A DNA stretch of 39,011 nucleotides. It comes from Bryobacterales bacterium (lineage in GTDB: Bacteria > Acidobacteriota > Terriglobia > Bryobacterales > UBA6623). The stretch covers positions 1 to 39,011 of the forward strand of contig JAJEHF010000172.1 of the NCBI GenBank assembly GCA_022823865.1, written 5' to 3'. Position 1 is the first letter of the stretch, and each line of letters begins with the position of its first letter. This document shows, piece by piece, positions 25,501 through 34,776 of the stretch. Made by a program: the position numbers and the translations under genes. Below the pieces are notes generated by a model that saw only the letters and a program-made list of their open reading frames with translations, ran no database searches and was not told where the DNA came from.

Positions 25501-26499
25501 ATGGAGCCATGGACGATGAGAAAGGCGACCTTGATGCTGCGACGTAGCTGGGCGGTGCCGCTTGTCGCCGGCGCGGCATTCTTGTTCGCGGCCGACGAAG
25601 GCCGTGATCCGAAGCCAGCCCGGATCAACAAGGCGATCGAGTTGCTCAGTCAAGACCAGCCGATCTACTACTTCACCGAGGGCCGCGGCGGTAGCCAGGG
25701 CGGGTTCAAGGAAGGCCTGCGCTTGGCGCAGACCTGGGCGGACCTGATCATCTACGAAATGGAGTTCGGCCCTTACGACGTGACCGAGCTGCGCGAATTC
25801 ATGGCCGGACTGGTCCAAGGCGGACCTACTCGTAGCGGACACCGCACACCGGCCGTGCAAGTTGTCGTTCCGTTTAGCGGCTACGACGCCGCTACTGTGC
25901 GCGCCAATCACTGGGTTGTGCAGCAGATTCTTGCCACCGGGGTCCACGGCATCACTCTCTGTCATGCGCGCGACCCAGCGGCCGTTCGAGAGTTTGTGCG
26001 GGCGGCGCGCTTTCCACACCAGCGACAAGGCGTGGACGGAGGGCCGCTCGAGGAGGGCCTGCGCGGAAACGGAGGTCAAGCCAATGCGGCGCAAATCTGG
26101 GGAGTCTCGCCTCAGGAGTACATCCGCCGCGCGGATGTCTGGCCATTGAATCCGGACGGAGAGATCCTGATCGGACTGAAGATCGAGGACAAGCACGCAT
26201 TGGCCGCTGCCGAAGAATCGGCCAGCGTGCCGGGTGTCGGCTACGCGGAATGGGGTCCCGGCGACATGGGGCTCTCGCTCGGCTATCCGGAAATCCATGA
26301 CCCGCCGTATCGACCGGTAGTCGAAGAGGCCCGCCAGCGCGTTCTCAAGGCGACCCAGGCGGCTGGGATTGCTTTCCTGGATGTTGTGACTGTCGAGAAC
26401 GTCGAAGAACGCCTTCGCGAAGGCACGAAAATCGGAGCGACCCGCAGCCGGGAAGCGGCTGAGAGAGGCAGACGATTCACCAACCGGCCGCAACCCTAA
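25501..26499 (+). CDS. HpcH/HpaI aldolase/citrate lyase-like protein with signal peptide
   Basis: This product is about 332 residues. The N-terminus has basic residues and a hydrophobic stretch (SWAVPLVAGAAFLFAADE), so export is likely. The body resembles the HpcH/HpaI TIM barrel: WADLIIYEMEFGPYD with the acidic metal-site region, VQVVVPFSGYD, a central ILIGLKIEDKHALAAAEE and PGVGYAEWGPGDMGLSLGYP. Cytoplasmic relatives cleave or form C-C bonds of 2-keto acids with a divalent metal; the exported subgroup has no assigned substrate known to me. Start candidates are GTG 25498, ATG 25501 (AGGA upstream) and ATG 25516. The PhoD-like gene follows on the same strand after 126 bp. Confidence 0.75.
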   Translation: MEPWTMRKATLMLRRSWAVPLVAGAAFLFAADEGRDPKPARINKAIELLSQDQPIYYFTEGRGGSQGGFKEGLRLAQTWADLIIYEMEFGPYDVTELREFMAGLVQGGPTRSGHRTPAVQVVVPFSGYDAATVRANHWVVQQILATGVHGITLCHARDPAAVREFVRAARFPHQRQGVDGGPLEEGLRGNGGQANAAQIWGVSPQEYIRRADVWPLNPDGEILIGLKIEDKHALAAAEESASVPGVGYAEWGPGDMGLSLGYPEIHDPPYRPVVEEARQRVLKATQAAGIAFLDVVTVENVEERLREGTKIGATRSREAAERGRRFTNRPQP

Positions 26500-26608
26500 C
26501 CCCGTCCGGTAGTATCGCCGCAGGGAAATTCTCTCGGGCCCGCATTCCCGCCCCCGACCGCCACGCGACCGTTATCGCCCGCCGGATACTGAAAAGACAG
26601 TACCCTAG

Positions 26609-26630
26609 GCCACGGGAGCTAGCCCGTGGC
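26609..26630 (+). promoter_or_regulatory. Hairpin enclosing the ribosome-binding site and start of the PhoD-like gene
   Basis: GCCACGGG (26609-26616) and CCCGTGGC (26623-26630) form a perfect 8-bp stem with loop AGCTAG. The GGGAG Shine-Dalgarno spans the left arm and loop, and the GTG start (26626-26628) is in the right arm. Folding would hide both. Confidence 0.6.
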
Positions 26631-28464
26631 GTACCGAAAACACCGAGCCATCCGATTCGCTTTATTCGTCCTCCTGCTACCAGTGGCTGCCAGCAGCCAG
26701 GAGACTTTGTGGATAACGCACGGTCCTATCCTCGGCAGGCTCAGCGCCCACGGCGTTGGCGTCTGGGCGAGAACAGCTGACACCAAGCCGTTTCAGGTCG
26801 CGTACGGGCAGAGCCCAGAGAATCTCGACCAGCTCTCTTCCGTGGTCTCCCCGGAGTTGGAGCGGGACAACACGGGATGGGTCCAGATCGATGGCCTCCG
26901 GCCAGACACGAAGTACTTCTACCAACTTGTCGTTCCGGGTACGAGCCGGCCCCAATCAAGTGTTCACTCGTTCAAGACGCTTCCGCATTCAGCCGATGTC
27001 CGGGACCCCGAATACAACCCTGAAGGTCTCTTCAACTTCAGCTTCGAGTTTGCCTGCGGAAACAGCCAGCCATCCAATCGGGACCTGCCGACATTCGCCA
27101 CAATGCTCCGGCAGCTCAAGGACAGGATCTACTTCGCCATTCAGAACGGGGATTGGCTCTACGAGGAGCGCAGGGACTATCCGCTCGACCGATGGGCCAC
27201 CAATCTGGGGGCACGGCGCGAGGCACTCCCCCGGCGGTTGCATATCGCCCCGACGATTGTCGGGGTTTGGGAGAACTACAAGCTCTATCTCGACCGCGGG
27301 AAGGCCATGACCGAATGGCATAAGGAAGTCCCCTCTTTCTTCACGTTCGATGACCACGAAATCCTGGGCGATGTGAACGGCGCGGGAACCGTCGGCCTGC
27401 GCAGCCGCCGCGCGGTGTTCAGGGATATCGGAGTCCAGGCCTGGTACGACTACCTCGGCTGGAGCAACCCCGTCCACAACACGCAGCCGATCCATTTCGG
27501 GCGTGCGACGCTCGAGGCCGGCAGCGACATCCTGACCGACACGGCTGCGGATTTCTCAGAGCTCGACCTAGCGGAGGCCTCCAACCTCCACGTGCACTGG
27601 GGAGAGACGACCGCAGGCGTCAACTTCTATCGCAGTGACGATATCAATCACTTGGACCGCGAGGGCGGAGAGCCCAGTGCCGGCGTCTACGCGATCGAGG
27701 AGATCATCGATCCGCAGCGGTTGCGAATCCGTCCAGCGGCGAAGACGGGCGGGGAGGTCAGTTACTCGGTAGGGCGGCTGTCCTACTACCGAGTACGCGT
27801 CAGCAATGCTGACTTCTTCATGCTCGACACTAGGTCGCATCGCCAGCTGCACGACAGGGACGACCCTTGGAAGGAAGGCGTGTCCTTGCTCGGCGAGAAG
27901 CAGAAACGCTGGCTAGTGGAGGAAATGCGCAAGAGCGACGCCGACTTCTTCTTCGTTGTTTCCTCTGTCAACTTCATGGTTCCGCATGTCGGACCGGGAG
28001 CCGGGGGCGCCAACAAGGACGAGGCATGGACCGCAGTTCCCCGCGAGCGGGAGGAGTTGATCGAATTCTGGGACACGCTCGGCAAGCCGGTCTTCGTGCT
28101 TACCGGGGACCTCCACAACAGCTTTGCCATCAAGATCACCGACTCGGTGTGGGAGTTCGCATCCGGCCCCCATAATTCCGGCAATCACCCCGTGTCGTCG
28201 GAGGGCGGCCGCCCTCCGAACGGAACCTTCGAGTCGCGAGGCCGGGAATGCGAGATTCGTTGGTCGACCTATTTTCTGGACGAAGTATCCCCGAGGCGCT
28301 TGCCCGTGTATTGCGTTGTCCAGGTCAATAACGTGATCCGGAGTCCGACAAGGCAGGGAAGGGTGCGCTGGGTGGCCTACCCGAAGCCCCAGGTGGTTTT
28401 CCAGTACTACAACGGGCTGACCGGGGAGCTGCTCTACGCGGAATCAATTCTCGCTCAAGACTGA
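26626..28464 (+). CDS. Exported PhoD-like alkaline phosphatase/phosphodiesterase
   Basis: The product has 612 residues. A Sec signal (FALFVLLLPVAASSQ) precedes a fibronectin-like N-terminal domain (VGVWARTADTKPFQVAYGQS, then LRPDTKYFYQLVVPG). The PhoD metallophosphatase domain follows with NGDWLYEER, FFTFDDHEILGD, VSSVNFMVPHVGPG and VLTGDLHNSFAIK. These supply the Asp, His and Asn ligands for the Fe/Ca centre known in PhoD. The family frees phosphate from mono- and diesters outside the cell. An insertion of ~90 residues around LEAGSDILTDTAADFSELDL makes it longer than a classic PhoD. No other in-frame start fits; the GTG lies in a hairpin, implying translational control. Confidence 0.87.
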   Translation: MAYRKHRAIRFALFVLLLPVAASSQETLWITHGPILGRLSAHGVGVWARTADTKPFQVAYGQSPENLDQLSSVVSPELERDNTGWVQIDGLRPDTKYFYQLVVPGTSRPQSSVHSFKTLPHSADVRDPEYNPEGLFNFSFEFACGNSQPSNRDLPTFATMLRQLKDRIYFAIQNGDWLYEERRDYPLDRWATNLGARREALPRRLHIAPTIVGVWENYKLYLDRGKAMTEWHKEVPSFFTFDDHEILGDVNGAGTVGLRSRRAVFRDIGVQAWYDYLGWSNPVHNTQPIHFGRATLEAGSDILTDTAADFSELDLAEASNLHVHWGETTAGVNFYRSDDINHLDREGGEPSAGVYAIEEIIDPQRLRIRPAAKTGGEVSYSVGRLSYYRVRVSNADFFMLDTRSHRQLHDRDDPWKEGVSLLGEKQKRWLVEEMRKSDADFFFVVSSVNFMVPHVGPGAGGANKDEAWTAVPREREELIEFWDTLGKPVFVLTGDLHNSFAIKITDSVWEFASGPHNSGNHPVSSEGGRPPNGTFESRGRECEIRWSTYFLDEVSPRRLPVYCVVQVNNVIRSPTRQGRVRWVAYPKPQVVFQYYNGLTGELLYAESILAQD

Positions 28465-28566
28465 GCCGAGAAGACCAGCCACATGGGCTGGCACCGGCGC
28501 GCTCGCCAATCCTGAAGATCTGGGGTAATCCAGAGCCCACGGGGCTACCGCTACCTGCTTGGCCGC

Positions 28567-30012
28567 TCAGGCAAGGATTTCCTTCAGTACCCGCCCGCCG
28601 GTATCCGTGAGGCGCTTGTGCCGACCCTCGTGGAGATAGGTCAGGGCGTCCGAATCCAGACCCATCAAGTGCAGGACCGTGGCGTGAATATCGCGCACGT
28701 GGATCGGTTCGTCCGCGCAGCTGAGGCTGAACTCGTCGGTGGCTCCTACGGTGGAGCCTCCCTTGACTCCCGCTCCGGCGAACCAAGTCACCATCGAGTG
28801 TCGATGATGGTCGCGCCCCACGCGGTCTCCATATGCTCTGCGGGCGATGAACGGAGTCCGGCTCATCTCGGTGGTGAAGACCAACAGGGTCTCGTCTAGC
28901 AGCCCTCGGGACTTCAAGTCTCGGATCAATCCCGCGATCGGCAAGTCCACTTCCTCTGCCCGGGCGGGCAGCCAATCGCGGATCTCCTTGTGATGGTCCC
29001 AGCTGTACACGCCGTTTTCCCAGCCATGGACCAGCAGGGAGTACCGGACCCCTCGCTCGACCAGCCTCCGCGCGAGCAGGCACTGCCGCCCAAACGGTTC
29101 CGTGACGGGGTTGTCCAGGCCATAGAGGTCCCGCACCGAAGCGGGCTCGTCGGACAAGTCTACGATCCCGGGAGCGTGAGTCTGCATCCGGTATGCCAGC
29201 TCGTAGGCGGAAATGCGAGCCTCCAGCGTGTCGGTTGAACGCCGCTCGGCCGCGTGGCGCTCGTTCGTCCAGCGGAGCAGGTCGAATTCGCGCCGCGAAC
29301 GCCCATTGGCACCCTCCGGTCGCGAATCCAGGTTCAGGATCGGCGGACCCGAGGATCGGAGGAGCGTCCCTTGGTACGAAGCGGGAAGGTAGCCGCTCTG
29401 CCACACGGCAGAGCCGTTGACCGGACCACCGCGCCTGTCGTGCAGGACCATGTAGCCCGGCAGGTTCTCGTTCTCGCTCCCCAAGCCGTAAGCGACCCAC
29501 GCCCCGACGGACGGGTTGCCCGCGAAGACCGAGCCGGTAGTCACATGCAACGTGGCTGCCGAATGCAATGGCGAATCGACCTCGATGCCGTGGACGAATG
29601 CCAGTTCATCGGCGACGCCGCCGAGATTGCCAAACATGGTCGACATCTCGCGGCCCGACCCGCCGTACCGCTGGAACTCGAACGGGCTGCCCACTGCGAC
29701 GACGTCGGACCGGACATACGCATCCAGCTGCGTCGCCAGACCAGGCAGCACGGGCATGCGCTGGCCGTCGATCTTGCTTAGCGCCGGTTTGTTCTCGAAG
29801 GTGTCGACCTGGCTGACGCCGCCGGACATGAACAGGAAGATGCAGTTCTTGGCCTTTGGCGGGTGATGGGGCGCAGTCCTGCCTGATTGGGTCGCTGCCC
29901 GGGAGTCTTCCGATAGCAGCGACGCGAGAGCGAGGCCTCCGAGCCCGTTGAAGCTCTGCAGCAGCATCTGCCGCCGGGAGGTGAGCTTGCCGGTCTGGAG
30001 ATCAATCAACAT
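28567..30012 (-). CDS. DUF1501 Tat-exported protein (second copy)
   Basis: This 481-residue protein matches the length of the copy at 6655-8100 and shares its plan: Tat-like LTSRRQMLLQSF, FLFMSGGVSQVDTFENKPAL, a central HGWENGVYSWDHH, FTTEMSRTPF and GRDHHRHSMVTWFAGAG. The residues expected to bind metal in the alkaline-phosphatase-like fold are kept. It starts 11 nt inside the 3' end of the DUF1549/DUF1553 gene, so the two are translationally coupled. Between the copies the sequences are clearly diverged, pointing to an old duplication or independent acquisition with distinct substrates. Confidence 0.85.
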   Translation of the reverse strand: MLIDLQTGKLTSRRQMLLQSFNGLGGLALASLLSEDSRAATQSGRTAPHHPPKAKNCIFLFMSGGVSQVDTFENKPALSKIDGQRMPVLPGLATQLDAYVRSDVVAVGSPFEFQRYGGSGREMSTMFGNLGGVADELAFVHGIEVDSPLHSAATLHVTTGSVFAGNPSVGAWVAYGLGSENENLPGYMVLHDRRGGPVNGSAVWQSGYLPASYQGTLLRSSGPPILNLDSRPEGANGRSRREFDLLRWTNERHAAERRSTDTLEARISAYELAYRMQTHAPGIVDLSDEPASVRDLYGLDNPVTEPFGRQCLLARRLVERGVRYSLLVHGWENGVYSWDHHKEIRDWLPARAEEVDLPIAGLIRDLKSRGLLDETLLVFTTEMSRTPFIARRAYGDRVGRDHHRHSMVTWFAGAGVKGGSTVGATDEFSLSCADEPIHVRDIHATVLHLMGLDSDALTYLHEGRHKRLTDTGGRVLKEILA

Positions 30013-32533
30013 GGACGAACTCGTTGGCGTTGAACAGGACGCGGCAAACTGCCGTCAGCCCTTCGCTTTCGGCGAAGTCATTATATCGGCGAAGTTCGGC
30101 TTCCGAGGGGTCTCTCGAGAATGCGAGACGGAAGGCAAGCCTGACCTGATCTTGTGGATCCTGTCCGGCTTCCTTTTCCAGGCGAGCCGCGAAATATTGC
30201 GATTCCTCGGCGACGAGCCGGCCGTTCAGCATTGCCAGAGACTGAACTGCCGTTGTCGATATCGGGCGCTCCTCCAACGAGACCTGCGGAACCGGTGCAT
30301 CCAGCATTTCCAAGAGCGGCAGGGCCAACTGGCGACGCTGGAAGACGTAGACGGACTTCTTCCTAGAGTCAGATCCACTGCTCGGTTCCCAGGCGGGCCA
30401 GTTCTTGACCAGCATCTGGTCCTTCATGGCCTCGGGCAGCCGGGGATACACCCCGGGCCCGCCCCTTGCGCGATTCAGGCGCCCGCTGACTGCGAGGATG
30501 CTATCGCGGATGACCTCTCCTTCCAGGCGTCGGCCCGGCATCCGTGAAAGCAGGGTGTTCGACGGATCGATCTTGCCCGCCTGCTCGGAGAACCTGACCG
30601 AGCTCTGGCGGTATGTCGCGGACTTGAGGATCAGGCGGTGCATCGCCTTCACACTCCAGCCGCTCGCCACGAATTCGTCGGCCAGCCAGTCCAGCAGGGC
30701 TGGATGTGACGGGCGGATGCCGTTTGCCCCGAAATTGCTGGGTGTGGCTACAATGCCCCGCCCGAAGTGCCATTGCCAGATGCGATTCACCATCACGCGG
30801 GCGGTCAAGGGATTGTTCGGGCTGGCAATCCATGTGGCGAGGGGCAGCCGCCACCGGCTGACATTGCCCAGAGAGTCGAGCGGCATGGGAGCGGGGGCAT
30901 CCGTTCCCGTCAACGCGCTCGGGAAACCCGGCAGCACGCGTTCGCCTAGGTTGTCGACTTCTCCCCGAATGCGCACGAACTGCACCGGCAACCCAGCGCT
31001 GTAAGGCGATTCTCTCGCGTTGTCGACGGAATGGACCATAGGCAGATGCCGTTCCACCTGGCGTCGGTACACCCCCATGTCCCGTCCGCCGCGGAAGCCG
31101 TCGACAAAGCTGAGACGGCGAATGTACTCGACCTTCTCGGCCAGCGAGAACGAAGGCTCGTCCCGGGGGACCACGCCGTTCGCGACAGCGTCCGTCAATC
31201 TCGCGCGCAAACTCGCTGCGGTGGCGGATGAGGGGTCCTCTCCTTCTTCTTTTAGTACGCTGCGGAACTTGGCAAGCAGTTGGTTCTCATACGCCGCGTA
31301 GTCTTCGCGGGCTAGCTTCAGCCTCTCCGCGGCAGCCATGCGTCCACGGGCAGCCATTCCTCGAGTGGTGTCCTGCGTGAATTCGGCATCCACGTTGATG
31401 TTTTCGATGGGTAGGAAGAACGCCTGGAACCGATAGAAGTCCTTCGTGGGGATCGGGTCGTACTTGTGGTCGTGGCACTGGGCGCAGCTGAGGCTCAGGC
31501 CGAGAAACACGGAGCCCACGGTTCCCGTGACTTCGTTCAGGTGCTGCTGGCGCGCCACCCGTCGGATCTGGCTCTGAGGAGGAGCTCCTAGTCGGAGGAA
31601 CGCGGTCGCAACCCGCCTGTCCGGATCCGTGGGGGCAAACTCGTCCGCCGCGAGTTGCTCCTTGATGAAATCGTCGTACGGCTTGTCTTGGTTAAAGGCG
31701 TCGATCACATAGTCGCGGTAGCGCCACATGTGAGACATCTCCCGATTCGCTTCGCCCCCCGTGGTATCCGCGTACCTTGTCACGTCCAACCAGTGGCGGC
31801 CCCAGCGCTCCCCGTAGCGAGGGTCTCCGAGCAACTGGTCCACGAGCCGGTCGTAGGCTTCGGCATCCATGTCGGACAGAAAGGCGTCGACTTCGTTCGG
31901 GGTTGGTGGCTCTCCAATCAGGTTGAAGTAGAGCCGTCGCATAAGGAGGCGCCGGTCGGCTTCGGGTGCCGGATCGATGCCCTGCGCCTCCAAGCGGGCA
32001 AGGATGAATCGGTCGACGGGATTGCGGAGCCATGACTCGCGCGAGACGTCCGGCGCGTCCGGTCGGCCGCTTGCCCGGAACGGGCTCCAAGTATTGGCAT
32101 CGACGTGTTCTGGTGTGGGATTGAACTGCTCGATCCACTCCGCTATTGCCCGGATCTTCCCGTCGGGCAAGCGATCCGAGCCCATCGGCATGCTGGGAGT
32201 CAAGTGCCCTTCTAGTACCTGGATCAGTACGCTCTGCTCAGGGTGGCCGGGGACGAGGACGGGCCCGTGGCGGGCGCCCCCCGAAAGCAAGCCTTCGAGT
32301 GTGCTCAAGTTCAGTCCGCTGAGCTGAGTGTCCGGACCGTGGCATGCCAAGCAGTGCTGAGCAAGAATCGGCTGGACTTCGGACTGGAAGGGGTCGTCTG
32401 CTCCAAGTGTTGGTGACGCGAAACTAACGACGGCGACCAAGGCTAGAAGCCGACTCCAAGCGCTTCGGAAGGCCGCTGAGGCGTGGGATCCGCAGCAGGC
32501 AGGGAGTCGACTGCCATTCGTGGTGCCCTTCAT
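30002..32533 (-). CDS. PSCyt1-DUF1549-DUF1553 exported cytochrome-like protein (second copy)
   Basis: The product has 843 residues. A signal peptide (LLALVAVVSFASPTLG) is followed by PSCyt1 with heme motif C61-L-A-C-H65, DUF1549 (WLRNPVDRFILARLEAQGID, then RYGERWGRHWLDVTRYADT) with a second CxxCH in CAQCHDHKYDPIP, and DUF1553 ending near LFNANEFVHVD. It is homologous to the protein at 4017-6650 but has a different central segment. A weak ribosome-binding site precedes the ATG. The alpha/beta-hydrolase gene lies 92 bp upstream on the same strand and may be part of the transcript. Confidence 0.85.
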   Translation of the reverse strand: MKGTTNGSRLPACCGSHASAAFRSAWSRLLALVAVVSFASPTLGADDPFQSEVQPILAQHCLACHGPDTQLSGLNLSTLEGLLSGGARHGPVLVPGHPEQSVLIQVLEGHLTPSMPMGSDRLPDGKIRAIAEWIEQFNPTPEHVDANTWSPFRASGRPDAPDVSRESWLRNPVDRFILARLEAQGIDPAPEADRRLLMRRLYFNLIGEPPTPNEVDAFLSDMDAEAYDRLVDQLLGDPRYGERWGRHWLDVTRYADTTGGEANREMSHMWRYRDYVIDAFNQDKPYDDFIKEQLAADEFAPTDPDRRVATAFLRLGAPPQSQIRRVARQQHLNEVTGTVGSVFLGLSLSCAQCHDHKYDPIPTKDFYRFQAFFLPIENINVDAEFTQDTTRGMAARGRMAAAERLKLAREDYAAYENQLLAKFRSVLKEEGEDPSSATAASLRARLTDAVANGVVPRDEPSFSLAEKVEYIRRLSFVDGFRGGRDMGVYRRQVERHLPMVHSVDNARESPYSAGLPVQFVRIRGEVDNLGERVLPGFPSALTGTDAPAPMPLDSLGNVSRWRLPLATWIASPNNPLTARVMVNRIWQWHFGRGIVATPSNFGANGIRPSHPALLDWLADEFVASGWSVKAMHRLILKSATYRQSSVRFSEQAGKIDPSNTLLSRMPGRRLEGEVIRDSILAVSGRLNRARGGPGVYPRLPEAMKDQMLVKNWPAWEPSSGSDSRKKSVYVFQRRQLALPLLEMLDAPVPQVSLEERPISTTAVQSLAMLNGRLVAEESQYFAARLEKEAGQDPQDQVRLAFRLAFSRDPSEAELRRYNDFAESEGLTAVCRVLFNANEFVHVD

Positions 32534-32625
32534 GCGTGAATCGGGGGGCGTCCGCTGGTTCGCAAGCCCGATTGTACCTATTGGTGTTTGCGAAAAGGCG
32601 CTGGACGAGCCCGTATCTAGGGCCC

Positions 32626-33597
32626 CTATTCCTCATCAGTTCCGGACTGGCGCCTGTGAGCGAGAAACCATGCGTAAACGTCCCAGCCCTCGTACACGCG
32701 GGTCCAGACGTTATGGCCCAAGTCCTCGTGGACGGTGAAGCGAACTTCGGGATGGCCTGCTGCCTCCAAGGCTGTCACGGTTTCCAGAACGCGCTCTGGA
32801 CGGACTACCGTGTCACGGCCTCCCTGAAATACCCACACTGGTGTCTTGGCGTTCACGATCCGATCGACCCGGCTCGGATCCCCGGGACCGCAGATGGGAG
32901 CGATCGCGGCCCAGCGGTTCGGGTCTGCCATCGCTAAGTGCCACGTTCCGGCACCGCCGAAGCTCAGGCCGGTCAAGTAGACCCGGTCCTCGTCGGCCCG
33001 GAACTCTTCAAGGGTGGAGTCCACCATCGCCAGCACCTCGCCCTCCATCCTGGTCCAGCTGTCTCGCAATGGAGAGTCTGCGTAGGACGGAATGCTGGGA
33101 TCGGTGACTCGCTCCATCGGCTGCGTCGGACGACGACCGTACCGGCGGGGCGGTGGGGGGCCATCCTCGATTCGCTCAGGGACGGGCTGGCCGGCACCGC
33201 GGCGCGGCCGGTCGAACAACGGCATCTGGGGCGAGATCATGATGAATGGCAGGTCGCGCCCTTGGATCCAGGCCTCTGCCACCGGGCCGTGAACGAGGAC
33301 CATGTCCAGATCCTCTATGGCGTCGCCGCGCTCGCCCCCGCCGTGGAGGAACAGGATCACCGGCCAACGCTTGCCGGGCTCGGTGTGATAGCCAGTCGGC
33401 AGGTACACGAAGTATTCCCGGCGCTCTGTTGTGACTTGGCTGTCATAGCCTCTTCGCAGAAGCTGTCCCTGGCTGCGCCCAGCGGGCTCAGCGGATGCCG
33501 GATGGCTGGCGATGGCTAGGCTGACGGCCAGTGCCACGCCGGTGGCGACGAGGTGGAAGGCCGTTCGGGGTGAGGGCGTTCGGACAAACTGTTCCAT
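32626..33597 (-). CDS. Exported alpha/beta-hydrolase (LpqC/CE1-like esterase)
   Basis: The 323-residue protein has a signal peptide (LVATGVALAVSLAIASHPASA) and an esterase core: VILFLHGGGERGD oxyanion region, nucleophile S212 in TGLSFGGAGTW, D262 in FQGGRDTVV and H295 in HEDLGHNVWTRVY. It belongs with feruloyl/acetyl-xylan esterase and polyhydroxybutyrate-depolymerase-like hydrolases; relatives beside glycan-degrading genes often remove acyl groups from polysaccharides. A Pro/Arg-rich insertion (DGPPPPRRYGRRPTQP) lies between blocks. No Shine-Dalgarno is evident at the ATG. Confidence 0.82.
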   Translation of the reverse strand: MEQFVRTPSPRTAFHLVATGVALAVSLAIASHPASAEPAGRSQGQLLRRGYDSQVTTERREYFVYLPTGYHTEPGKRWPVILFLHGGGERGDAIEDLDMVLVHGPVAEAWIQGRDLPFIMISPQMPLFDRPRRGAGQPVPERIEDGPPPPRRYGRRPTQPMERVTDPSIPSYADSPLRDSWTRMEGEVLAMVDSTLEEFRADEDRVYLTGLSFGGAGTWHLAMADPNRWAAIAPICGPGDPSRVDRIVNAKTPVWVFQGGRDTVVRPERVLETVTALEAAGHPEVRFTVHEDLGHNVWTRVYEGWDVYAWFLAHRRQSGTDEE

Positions 33598-33918
33598 GGG
33601 CGGGCGCTATGGTCGCACAGGTCGCTCGCGAGACGCTGAGCAAATCCCTGGCCCCGCTTGGGGTGGATGGCAGGTTGCAGGTCGCCGATAGTGCCGATTT
33701 GGAAGCAGCGTTGTAGGTGTTGCAGCGCGTTACAGGTGAGTGGTCTACGGCGAACTGCGGAGTTTATGGTCGACGCAATGTGATTTCCCTTTTTTGTCAA
33801 GCCCTCTCAAGCGAATTCGAATGCTCGTGACCGTAGGGGGCCGTTTGACCAATTCCGTAGAAGTCTCAGTGAACTTGATCAATATGTTCGAAGTTGTCTG
33901 GAACATAATGACGCTACC
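33598..33918. other. Composition boundary, no gene seen
   Basis: The left half is GC-rich. From about 33776 (near CCCTTTTTTGTC) the sequence becomes AT-rich and stays so through the DUF4238 gene. No gene, tRNA or clear attachment repeat was recognised; this is where a foreign segment would begin. Confidence 0.4.
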
Positions 33919-34776
33919 CTAATTCAATCTCCTAAATAATGAGCCCACCAACGGTTTGGATCGCCCTGCAATTGTAAGACTCTGGTCGCGTATCCTCTCA
34001 TTCCACTTTTGTACAGAATGTCCATCAAATAGATCGACAATTCGGGGCCCTCGATTGATTGCGGTCAACTTCAGTGCTATATCAGAGGACAGAGCGAGAA
34101 AAACATCCATGACTCGACCGTTTGGAACTATCCGATCCATTTCCTGGTACCAAACTACGGGATTACTGCCCACAACGAAGCTAAATTTCTCATTCCGAAT
34201 CCTCAAGTAGTAGAGTATGTGTTGCTTGAGTTGCGACTGTATATTTGGACTCAAACTTGCCATTTCGTTCAGTTGAGCAAGTCTGACATATTCTTCTTGA
34301 GCCCTGCAATCTACTAATTCTAGGATTTCTGGTGACAATGGTCCATGTTCGTTCTCAATTTCCTGTCTGGTAGATTCCAGCATGCGAGCTATGAAGTCAT
34401 TTACTGTGCTCTCCATGCGTTTCTTTTGATCCGGAGTTTTTCTCCATTGAGCCACTATGAAAGCTATCAATCTTGATTTCTTTCTCCAGTCCATATTAGG
34501 CGTAGTTCCCTTGCGAACTTCCTGCATAATTTCTTGGTGAACTGGTGCGAATCTCGATTCAATCTTGCTAAACTTCTCTTCGACATCGGTTGATACATCA
34601 ATCAATTGCCCGTCATGTCGATAGAGGTCACGCTCGACAAATAGATTGTTAGGACGACTACTCTTTATTGTCGGTTTCTGCGAATGATTATTTACGAAAA
34701 ATAGTATGCCTTGGTCATCTGTAAATGCCGATGACAAGAATCTTGGAACATAGTGATTTCTCCGGGTCTTATTCAT
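33919..34776 (-). CDS. DUF4238 family protein
   Basis: The 285-residue protein opens with the DUF4238 signature (NHYVPRFLSSAF, residues 7-18) and includes LFVERDLYRHDG, IAFIVAQWRKTPDQKK and a late SFVVGSNPVVWYQEMD. The family is scattered, often near restriction or defence genes, and its activity is unknown to me. Codons are strikingly A/T-rich compared with all genes to the left, a sign of recent transfer. No good Shine-Dalgarno is visible at the ATG. It stands alone, with no operon partner. Confidence 0.8.
   Translation of the reverse strand: MNKTRRNHYVPRFLSSAFTDDQGILFFVNNHSQKPTIKSSRPNNLFVERDLYRHDGQLIDVSTDVEEKFSKIESRFAPVHQEIMQEVRKGTTPNMDWRKKSRLIAFIVAQWRKTPDQKKRMESTVNDFIARMLESTRQEIENEHGPLSPEILELVDCRAQEEYVRLAQLNEMASLSPNIQSQLKQHILYYLRIRNEKFSFVVGSNPVVWYQEMDRIVPNGRVMDVFLALSSDIALKLTAINRGPRIVDLFDGHSVQKWNERIRDQSLTIAGRSKPLVGSLFRRLN

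Noticed and set aside
33598-33918. Possible tRNA or attachment site at the composition boundary
   Set aside because: No cloverleaf, no T-loop consensus and no flanking direct repeat could be found by eye.
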